Origin: Strigomonas culicis
Lineage: Eukaryota; Euglenozoa; Kinetoplastea; Trypanosomatida; Trypanosomatidae
Length of the DNA: 16,906 nucleotides
NCBI GenBank assembly: GCA_000482145.1
Contig: AUXH01000426.1
Coordinates: 1 to 16,906, forward strand
Direction of reading: 5' to 3'
A program made the position numbers and the translations under genes. The notes beneath the pieces were generated by a model that searched no databases, was not told the DNA's origin, and saw only the letters and a list, made by a program, of their open reading frames with translations. Shown here piece by piece: positions 1-6,264 of this stretch (position 1 is the stretch's first letter; every line of letters begins with the position of its first letter).

Positions 1-335
1 TCGGAGCTGAAGTCAACGTGCCCGGGGGAGTCGATCAGGTTGATCAGAAACCCGCGCTTGTCGTCATCCAGCTCCTTGATCATCTCCTTGGGCACGTGGT
101 AGTGCAGGGAAATGGCGGTCGACTTGATCGTGATACCGCGGGCAATCTCATCCGCGCGCGTATCCATCAGGCGCTTGTCACCCGCCTCCTCCATCTTAAT
201 AATACCGGCGGCGCCGACAAGAGAGTCAGACAGGGTGGACTTGCCGTGATCGACGTGGGCAATGACGGACATGTTACGGATCTGTTCCGAGTCGTCCATC
301 AGACCGCGGAGCTCATCAACGGTGAAGTTAACCAT
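1..335 (-). CDS. EF2: Elongation factor 2, N-terminal part (cut by window edge)
   Basis: This is the first 111 codons of the translational GTPase that moves tRNA-mRNA through the cytosolic ribosome. The ATG is at 335-333 and the frame stays open to the left edge, so the rest of the gene lies outside the window. The GTPase motifs are visible in order: G1 AHVDHGKST around residue 26, the switch-I segment RGITIKS around residue 65, and G3 DSPGHVDF near residue 104. The N-terminus [14 protein letters not shown] is the usual eukaryotic EF2 start. The diphthamide site and domains II-V are not in view. A probable splice acceptor AG at 367 gives a 31-nt 5'UTR with no upstream ATG. EF2 is often tandemly repeated in trypanosomatids, but that cannot be judged here. 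Confidence 0.97.
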   Translation of the reverse strand, partial: MVNFTVDELRGLMDDSEQIRNMSVIAHVDHGKSTLSDSLVGAAGIIKMEEAGDKRLMDTRADEIARGITIKSTAISLHYHVPKEMIKELDDDKRGFLINLIDSPGHVDFSS

Positions 336-637
336 CTTGGGGAAAGCAAAAAGAAAGCGTTATTAACTGTTTGGTTCGTTCGTCGCGCAAGGAAGAAAAA
401 AAAAGAAAATGACAAAAAAAGGTTGTAGCAGTGGAAGAGAAGGAGCCTCATTTTTTTTTTTGGAAGGACACATTGTAAAAATGAGTAGCAGCTGTCAGTG
501 ATGGTGCAAAGCAAAGAAGAGTTCTATTGTCATGAGCGTTGCTACGTTACTACAAAACACTGGTAAGTGAATAAAAGAGTATATGTGAGCAATGTAAGTA
601 TCCTCCTTGATGTGGAGAGGAACGCGTGGTTGTGACA
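336..637. other. Intergenic region EF2 / S26 peptidase
   Basis: A 302-bp spacer. It holds the EF2 trans-splicing signal and, further right, the 3' flank of the peptidase gene, including an 11-base homopolymer (T at 451-461, A on the coding strand). No supported gene was seen. Confidence 0.6.
367..423 (-). promoter_or_regulatory. Polypyrimidine tract and splice acceptor for EF2
   Basis: On the coding strand a T/C-rich tract (about 423-385) is followed by the first AG, a CAG ending at 367, 31 nt before the EF2 ATG. This is the expected signal for spliced-leader addition; the exact site is inferred. Confidence 0.6.
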
Positions 638-1249
638 TTATTGTACCACACGGAAGTGCGGCCACACTGTGGCAAGGACCAGTCCGCGAAGGCATTCGGC
701 AGGAACGGCGCCGCACGCACGAGAGTCGTGGCTGTGCGGGGCGTTGTCCCCTTCCAGCCAAAGAAAATGTGAAGATCGTGGGAAGCGAGAAATGCATTCA
801 TCCCAGTCGGTGGAGCGAGTGGACAGGGCGCCGAGACGATCGTAGTAGGAACTCTCCGAGTACCCCGTGGCCTCGTCGGATGCTCTAGGTCCCGCGGGTT
901 GGGCATAGTCGAATGAGCTGATGTTCTCAAAGTACTCTTTTCCCCACAGGTGTGCAGCCTCTGCATTACTGGTGATGCGGGTCACCCGTTTACACACAGA
1001 GAGAGTCTTCGATATTTTAACAACGACAACATCCCCCACTTTTACTAAAGGAAGTCCCATCCATGGTTTCAGAAACAGGAGAGAGTGGGGAATAAAACAG
1101 ATGTATTCGCCTGGTGTCAAAGTGGGCTCCATAGACACACCCTTTACACCGCAGACCACGTCACAGTTCCATCCAATAAACACACCCAACAGAACAAAGG
1201 GTACGTCTTTAAACGCTGAATTGCGAAGCGAGCTCCACCAACGGGGCAT
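638..1249 (-). CDS. Mitochondrial inner membrane signal peptidase, IMP2-like (family S26)
   Basis: A 203-residue serine peptidase of family S26, most like the Imp2 subunit that removes sorting signals from proteins delivered to the intermembrane space. A hydrophobic segment near residues 16-34 is the likely inner-membrane anchor. The catalytic Ser39 lies in GVSMEPTL and the general-base Lys87 in VCKRVTRI. Near the C-terminus is the WLEGDN...DSR..G.V box typical of the family. The Ser box resembles Imp2 and human IMMP2L (GVSMxPxL) more than Imp1. A longer frame reaches an ATG at 1312, but the first 21 codons overlap the pyrimidine tract and splice acceptors at 1271 and 1252, so MPRWWSSLRN at 1249 is preferred. 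The stretch between Lys87 and the GDN box (about 75 residues) is low in recognisable motifs. Subunit assignment is inferred from the Ser box only. Confidence 0.88.
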   Translation of the reverse strand: MPRWWSSLRNSAFKDVPFVLLGVFIGWNCDVVCGVKGVSMEPTLTPGEYICFIPHSLLFLKPWMGLPLVKVGDVVVVKISKTLSVCKRVTRITSNAEAAHLWGKEYFENISSFDYAQPAGPRASDEATGYSESSYYDRLGALSTRSTDWDECISRFPRSSHFLWLEGDNAPHSHDSRACGAVPAECLRGLVLATVWPHFRVVQ

Positions 1250-1251
1250 AT

Positions 1252-1330
1252 CTAGAAGGGAAAAAGAAAACTGGAAGAAAGATACAAAACGTGAAACAGG
1301 GGAAAGAAACAAATAGAGAGAGAGGAAGAG
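1252..1330 (-). promoter_or_regulatory. Pyrimidine tract and splice acceptors deciding the S26 start
   Basis: The coding strand carries a long T/C-rich run with AG dinucleotides ending at 1271 and 1252. Both lie downstream of the in-frame ATG at 1312, so a spliced mRNA would start translation at 1249. Confidence 0.6.
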
Positions 1331-1493
1331 CGAAATACAAGTCAGGAAAAGAAGAGACAGGAGGTAGTGCTGTGCGCATTAATGTACACAACAAGTAGAG
1401 AATAATATGGACCAAAAACTATAATAGTAGTAATAATAATAAAAGGTAAAGAAGGGGATCAGTAGCGTACGAAATCGACGTATTCAGATTTGG

Positions 1494-2861
1494 TTAGGAT
1501 TGCAGTAGTTCCTTCGTCTCGCTGTTACCCTTCTGGCGTATCCAAGAGTGTGTCCCGTACTGTCGAATGGCTCCGTCATTGGGCCGGATGGTGCCGCGGC
1601 AGGTGGGTGCTCCACAGAGGCACTCGAACGGTTTCATGGTCACGTCACAGAAAGTCGCGTAGTCCATGCTCAAGTCTTCCCCTCGCGCGATATCTCGAGA
1701 GGCAATAACGTTCAGCGAGTAGGGGGAGTCGAAGATGCAGTTAGGGTCGCACGAGTGATTGATCGGACGCCAGCGCCTGGGGTCCTTCTCCCATATAGCG
1801 TACAAGTGACCCTCGGAGTCCAGTGGCCACGCATACTCTGAGAACGTCTTTTTCATGTCTACGTCCCAATTCTTGTCCACATACGGCTTTGTGACAACAG
1901 CAAAGCTGCGGCACTCATCGTCAAAAACGATATCGTCCTTCTTAATAGTATGGGCAGCACAGAGGTGGTAGCCCTTGCGAGAGTCACTGTGAAGGGCAAC
2001 GCAGAAGCAGGGCGCCCTCGCGGACACGAGAGCGTCCTTGAGGAGCAACTCCGGTAGATGGGGCACCTTCGGCACCAGCTGCGATAGGTCGGGATTGAGA
2101 ACAAAGTGGTCCAGTACTAGGACCCCCGGCTCATCTTCCACAAACTGCAAAAGCGCATAGCCTTTGCCGTAGAGCACATGTTTCACAAAAGAGGTGCTGG
2201 CATCCAAGCACGCCTGCAGCAGCGCCGCGTCCTCTCCCACGATGCTACCCTCCAAAGGGTAAGGACATTCCGCGGTCGCTAAGACGGACGCTTCGCGCCT
2301 TCCCGCGCCGCACCGCGACTCGCTGACCAGGAGCTTTCCTACCGTCCCGATGCTCTGCTCCACCGCCCGGGCCACCTCCGACGGGTCCGTGACGACACAG
2401 CCACTGTAGCCCATAAAAGGGGTCACTGCTTGTATGCGAATGGGAGCGGTTACCTTTGACGCCATGGCTTCGACGTCCTCGCTGGACGTAATGATTTGAA
2501 AGCGGGGGAGGAGGATGCCGGCATACGAAACCATCATGAAGAGGACATCCAGAGGATAGCACAGCGTTGTCGCGTCGCATCCGGAAAAAGGAATACCCAT
2601 GTGAGACAGGAAGGAGGCGACCGTGGCCGCGCTTACGCCAGACGCCTCGGTGTCAACGCCACAGCACAAATTCAAAACGCAACTGGTCTCTTTCAGGCCG
2701 AACTGGGTACTCGCGTGGCGCAGTGCGGCGTGCAGCAGAGGGCCGTGCTCCACCCCCACCAGAGAGCATTCACGCGTAGTGGCTTCTATGAATTTTTGAA
2801 AAGAAGTTTCCAATTGTTTATTGCACAAGACAATCGCTTTGCAACTGGAAGAGGCACTCAT
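1494..2861 (-). CDS. SET-domain protein with N-terminal Ddl-like ATP-grasp region
   Basis: A 455-residue protein with two parts. Residues about 287-405 form a SET lysine-methyltransferase domain: the AAHTIKKDDIVF entry strand, the NHSCDPNC motif at 368-375 (SAM binding and pseudoknot), and EDLSMDY at 395-401 carrying the expected Tyr. A post-SET Cys cluster (C414, C416, C421, in ECLCGAPTCRG) follows and should bind zinc with a SET cysteine. Residues about 61-265 follow the order of D-alanine-D-alanine-ligase-like ATP-grasp proteins: VLNLCCGVD, then GIPFSGCD, YPLD, LLPRFQII, a strand-loop at 141-155, LLVSE, then GKGYALLQF and LNPDLS. The lysines that bind ATP in Ddl appear replaced (LDVLF for DK; IRIQA for xVKP), and the metal ligands look degenerate, so this part is probably non-catalytic. 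Start: the ATG at 2861 is the first after a splice acceptor at 2895. The methylation substrate is unknown. Confidence 0.85.
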   Translation of the reverse strand: MSASSSCKAIVLCNKQLETSFQKFIEATTRECSLVGVEHGPLLHAALRHASTQFGLKETSCVLNLCCGVDTEASGVSAATVASFLSHMGIPFSGCDATTLCYPLDVLFMMVSYAGILLPRFQIITSSEDVEAMASKVTAPIRIQAVTPFMGYSGCVVTDPSEVARAVEQSIGTVGKLLVSESRCGAGRREASVLATAECPYPLEGSIVGEDAALLQACLDASTSFVKHVLYGKGYALLQFVEDEPGVLVLDHFVLNPDLSQLVPKVPHLPELLLKDALVSARAPCFCVALHSDSRKGYHLCAAHTIKKDDIVFDDECRSFAVVTKPYVDKNWDVDMKKTFSEYAWPLDSEGHLYAIWEKDPRRWRPINHSCDPNCIFDSPYSLNVIASRDIARGEDLSMDYATFCDVTMKPFECLCGAPTCRGTIRPNDGAIRQYGTHSWIRQKGNSETKELLQS

Positions 2862-3433
2862 CGAGAGAAAAGGACGAAAAGCGAAAAAAAAAAACTGGAA
2901 GTGGAAAGGAAACTATTGATCTCTCTCAATAGATAGATGTGTATGTATGTGAGCGTCAGATTTCCAATTGCTTGCTAACTGCTCACCCGGATAGACTTAC
3001 TTCCAGGAAGACAAAAAAAAAAGAACACGATAAAACATGAATAGGGGAGGAAATGAGGTAACCAAACAAGAGAATACCAAAATAACAGAAGCAGAGCCAA
3101 TATGTGTACGAGGGGGGAGGCAGAGGTGTCTCCCAAATGCAACAATTGATACTGTTTGTGTATTTGTTAATGCAATGGCATACGCATGGAGAGAGAGAGA
3201 GAGAAGAAAAAAAAAGAAAAAAAAAGGCATGTATACTCTTGTAATCGATACATTTCCACGATTGATCACATGATATGCACAAACGGACGAAAGGGGCTGA
3301 AAAATGCAACTGAAAGACAAGAGTCACTGACGGAAAAGTGCCGCACATACACTATTGCTATCTATTCTTCTCTCTCTCTCTTTCTCTCCCTCTGTTTGTG
3401 TTGCCCTTTCAGAAAGACTTGCAGCCACAAGCC
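2862..3433. other. Intergenic region SET / DPM1
   Basis: A 572-bp spacer without a credible gene. Besides the acceptor at 2895 it has a second strong pyrimidine tract on the coding strand at about 3186-3226 (GA-repeat plus A-runs on the plus strand). This could be an alternative acceptor region or part of the DPM1 3' flank. A CT microsatellite lies at about 3368-3390. Confidence 0.5.
2895..2920 (-). promoter_or_regulatory. Probable splice acceptor for the SET gene
   Basis: The coding strand reads a T/C-rich run ending in TTCCAG, with the AG ending at 2895. It gives a 33-nt pyrimidine-rich 5'UTR with no upstream ATG. Confidence 0.5.
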
Positions 3434-4225
3434 TTAAGAAATGACGGCGTAGATAGTAATGAGCACTTCGAGTGCGGTGAGCAATATAGCCACGAGTAGA
3501 ATGTAAAACGCGACGCCCATCTTGTAGTAGTACAAGGTGCGCAGGTGTTGAAGGTAGTTCACAATGACGGCACCGGTAAGCTTCGATTCGCCGTACGTCC
3601 GTGTCGCGAAGTTGAAGCCGACCTCCTCGAACTTGTGAATGTCACACTTGACGAACAGCTCCAGTGCAATTTTGTAGCCAATCGGGTTGATATGCTTGAG
3701 GCCCCGCTCAAAAACGTTTTGACGCAGACCGAAGAACCCAGACATAGGATCCGAGAGCGAGTTCAGCGGCCGCGCCAGCATGCGGGCGCCCCAGGAAATG
3801 ACGCGACGGTGCAGGGGCCAGTTCTTGTCCATCTCGACGCCCTCGCCGTAGCGAGTGCCACAGACAAACTCGACGCCCTTCTTCTGCAGCGCCTCCAGCA
3901 GGCGCGGAACAGCCTCCGGTGGATGCTGCAGGTCCGCGTCCATGACGAGGAGATACCGCCCCTTCGCGTTGCGAAGGCCGTGGATGACGGCGCTGCTCAG
4001 CCCCCGGTCCGTCGTGCGGACGGCCATATCCACCCGGTAGCCGGCGCCCTTCAGTGCCTGCACCGCCTCCACAGACCCATCTCGAGAGTTATCATCTACA
4101 AACAACAGCTCCGTTTTGTCCTTCAGTTTACTCTTCTCCAGTGCGGCAAACACCCGCTCCGTGAGAGGTTTGATATTACCACATTCCTTGTAGGTAGGGA
4201 CGATAATGGAGAACTCAATGGACAT
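3434..4225 (-). CDS. DPM1: Dolichol-phosphate mannosyltransferase (DPM synthase)
   Basis: A 263-residue GT2-family enzyme that transfers mannose from GDP-Man to dolichol phosphate on the ER face. Dol-P-Man then feeds N-glycan and GPI-anchor assembly. The GT-A fold starts with FSIIVPTYKECGNI (residues 5-18). The nucleotide-binding VDDNSRDGS is at 43-51 and the metal-binding DAD of VMDADLQHPP at 94-103 (D96, D98). DPMSGFFGL and RTYGESKL follow. A hydrophobic C-terminal segment at about 238-263 is a membrane anchor, so this is the yeast/trypanosome-type single-polypeptide synthase rather than the human DPM1/2/3 complex. Length is close to yeast Dpm1. The ATG at 4225 is followed directly by the conserved strand, so the start is secure. 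GPI anchors are abundant in trypanosomatid surface coats, which makes this enzyme important to them. Confidence 0.97.
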   Translation of the reverse strand: MSIEFSIIVPTYKECGNIKPLTERVFAALEKSKLKDKTELLFVDDNSRDGSVEAVQALKGAGYRVDMAVRTTDRGLSSAVIHGLRNAKGRYLLVMDADLQHPPEAVPRLLEALQKKGVEFVCGTRYGEGVEMDKNWPLHRRVISWGARMLARPLNSLSDPMSGFFGLRQNVFERGLKHINPIGYKIALELFVKCDIHKFEEVGFNFATRTYGESKLTGAVIVNYLQHLRTLYYYKMGVAFYILLVAILLTALEVLITIYAVIS

Positions 4226-4562
4226 GGCTTACAGAGGGAAGACGCTGCGATCCGACTTGTATGTCTTTAATGTGCAAAAGTGGCAAATTGAAAAGAAAAA
4301 AAAACTGTATAGTGAGCAGCAAGGGCCAATTGTAGACACAAAGAGAGAGAAAAGAGAACGAAGGAAGAGTACCACAAGAAGTATTTGAAGATCAAAATCT
4401 TTCGCTGTTACAAGATGGATGCAACCACATAGAATCATACGGAAACTATAATGAACCAGAGCTAACTGTATGCTGGACATCCGTATTGCGATGGGACATA
4501 TGAGCGAGATAGAACTCCGCAAAAAAAAAAAATGTATAGAGGAGTGAGGCCAGCTGAGTTCT
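4226..4562. other. Intergenic region DPM1 / FKBP
   Basis: A 337-bp spacer with the DPM1 splicing signal and GA-rich sequence near 4340-4375. An A12 run lies at about 4520-4531, 3' to the FKBP gene on its strand. No gene seen. Confidence 0.5.
4265..4310 (-). promoter_or_regulatory. Probable splice acceptor region for DPM1
   Basis: On the coding strand an ATACAG ends at 4305. It is followed by a T/C run and then the next AG (TTAAAG) ending at 4265. Either would leave a 5'UTR of about 40-80 nt; which one is used cannot be decided. Confidence 0.4.
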
Positions 4563-4892
4563 TTAATTGATCTTCAGCATCTCAATCTCGAACAGCAAGG
4601 ACGCGTTCGGTGGGATTCCCCACGCCGGAAAGCCGCGTGGCCCGTACGCGTAGTCGCCTGTCATCAAGAGCTCTGCCGTCTCACCCACAGACATCTGCAG
4701 CATGCCCTCGTCCCAGCCCTTAATGACCTGACCCAGGCCCACGTTGAAAGAGAACGGCTTATTGTCATCATGTGTAGACCAAAATTTTTTCTTGCCGTCA
4801 GCAAGGAACCCCGTGCAGTGCACGGTGATCTTATCGCCGGCCTTGGGCACCGTCCCGTTACCCTGCTTCTTGACCGTCCGGGTAACGCCCAT
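4563..4892 (-). CDS. FKBP12-like peptidyl-prolyl cis-trans isomerase
   Basis: A 109-residue single-domain FKBP that should catalyse prolyl cis-trans isomerisation in the cytosol. Family landmarks in order: GDKITVHCTG (19-28), FWSTHDDNKPFSF (37-49), VIKGWDEGM, MSVGE, DYAYGPRGFPAWGIPPNASL, and FEIEML at the end. Two positions differ from animal FKBP12: the Tyr of VHYTG is Cys26, and the Asp of KFDSS is Trp38. Both replacements, and the FPAWGI stretch, match plant FKBP12 as I know it. The frame extends 26 codons upstream to 4970, but the first AG after the pyrimidine tract ends at 4939, inside that extension, so the ATG at 4892 is chosen. Drug-binding ability is not established. Confidence 0.94.
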   Translation of the reverse strand: MGVTRTVKKQGNGTVPKAGDKITVHCTGFLADGKKKFWSTHDDNKPFSFNVGLGQVIKGWDEGMLQMSVGETAELLMTGDYAYGPRGFPAWGIPPNASLLFEIEMLKIN

Positions 4893-4938
4893 GAGAAATC
4901 GGTTTTTGGAGAAAATTTTCGAAATGTTGAAAATAAAA

Positions 4939-5018
4939 CTACCCGTATGCGTGCACACGTACGGTACCAACGCGAAGAAAAAAGGAAAAGAGAGGAAAGG
5001 GGTGAAAGAATGAGAAGG
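4939..5018 (-). promoter_or_regulatory. Pyrimidine tract and splice acceptor deciding the FKBP start
   Basis: A strong T/C tract on the coding strand (about 5018-4975) is followed by GGGTAG, the first AG, ending at 4939. Splicing there removes the in-frame ATG at 4970 and leaves the ATG at 4892 as first start. Confidence 0.6.
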
Positions 5019-5189
5019 TAGCGTAGCAGAACTCGCCTATCAATCTAGTAAAGAAAGGAAAAGAAGAACGAAGAAAAAATGGTCCACTTACTTGAGCATT
5101 GTGTCATACGCACGCGCACACACATATAGATACCTCAAGTGGACGAAGCGGGCAGAGAAGGAAAAAAAAGAAGGACTCTCACAAATAGT

Positions 5190-5834
5190 TTACAACCGGT
5201 GGCCGCGTATGCGGTCCTTTAGCTGGTTGTTCTCCAGCTCGAGCTGCTTCACACGGAACTGCAGCTTCTGCGTTCGGCCTTCTTCCAGCAGCAGCTGCTT
5301 GCGCAGTTCCTCGCGGCGCTGCGCCAGCTGCTGGGTGGAGCGCCGCGCGTCCAGCTGGATCGCCTCGACCTTGCCACGTGCCTGGGCGACGTCGTCTTTC
5401 AGGCTCTCCACCTCGTTCGTCTTGACGTGCACGCGCCGCTCCAGCGACCGCCTCTCCGCGTCCAGCTGATGCAGCCTGCTCGCGAGTGTATCGCTCTGCT
5501 CGCCGTTTCCTCCACAGTGGATGGAGCTCAGGATGAGGACGGCGTCCCTGAAGGAGCACTGGAAGTCCTCCGAGAGATGCGGCACGAGGCGCCGCAGCTC
5601 AAGCTGCACCTCCTCCTCCTCCGACACGAACAGGTCCGTGGCGTCGTTCCCCGCCTCGCCCTCCGAGTCCGAAGCAGGCGATGTCTCCGGGATGGAGCGT
5701 CTAGGTTGGCTCTTCATCTCGTCCAGCTGACTGCGCAGCTCGTCGAAATGTCTGGCTTGCTTTTCTGCAAAGGAGCTAGGGACCTCGTCAGTGGTAGGCA
5801 CCTCAGGCATGTCATCATCGCTATCGACGAACAT
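5190..5834 (-). CDS. Acidic coiled-coil protein, function unknown
   Basis: A 214-residue protein I do not recognise. The N-terminal half is acidic and Ser-rich (SDDDM at 5-9, SDSEGE at 55-60, SEEEE at 71-75), with a short helical segment around 22-42. Residues about 115-208 are a continuous heptad-rich coiled coil with the leucine/charged pattern of LHQLDAERRSLERR and KQLELENNQLKDR. There is no signal peptide and no membrane segment. Codon use looks like that of its neighbours, and a splice acceptor at 5852 sits 17 nt before the ATG, so it is probably a real gene. The acidic patches could be phosphorylation targets, and a scaffold role is possible; both are inference only. Confidence 0.8.
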   Translation of the reverse strand: MFVDSDDDMPEVPTTDEVPSSFAEKQARHFDELRSQLDEMKSQPRRSIPETSPASDSEGEAGNDATDLFVSEEEEVQLELRRLVPHLSEDFQCSFRDAVLILSSIHCGGNGEQSDTLASRLHQLDAERRSLERRVHVKTNEVESLKDDVAQARGKVEAIQLDARRSTQQLAQRREELRKQLLLEEGRTQKLQFRVKQLELENNQLKDRIRGHRL

Positions 5835-6264
5835 AATTTCTTTGTTTGTTTCTTTTTAGAGAGAAGAAAAGGGTAAAAGAGAGAGAAAGATCGCAGAAAC
5901 ACGGGGAAGTATAAAAAATCCCAACGGACAAATCTCAATAAGCAAAATGAAAAAATACCTCTTTTCCCACTGCTATTTTCCTTCTGTCTATCCACAGGCA
6001 GCGTTCGCTGTCATTTCCGTGGTACATTTTTTTTTTCATTTATATTTCAGTTATATTATTAATATTAATTTATTATATTTTTTTAAAAAAAAAGGAGTAA
6101 AAAAAAAAACTGATAAGGCTAGAATTGGATGACCTACCTGCTACGTGCAGCACTTATCTTGAAAGATATAATAGAATCAAAAAACCTTGAAGAAGAAAAT
6201 CAACTCTGGCCAAGGAGAAAACCACACGCACACACGCACACACACACTTCTCCGCTCATTCCCG
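5835..6264. other. Intergenic region coiled-coil gene / eIF3L
   Basis: A 430-bp spacer. Its middle (about 6026-6110) is almost pure A/T with T- and A-runs, the most A/T-rich stretch of the window. An AC-type dinucleotide repeat lies at about 6223-6247, just after the eIF3L stop on the minus strand. No gene seen. Confidence 0.5.
5852..5898 (-). promoter_or_regulatory. Pyrimidine tract and splice acceptor for the coiled-coil gene
   Basis: The coding strand has a T/C run (about 5898-5858) followed by CTAAAAAG, the first AG, ending at 5852. This leaves a 17-nt 5'UTR. Confidence 0.55.

Noticed and set aside
3545..4270. A 241-codon plus-strand frame
   Set aside because: Antisense shadow of DPM1; no recognisable domain.
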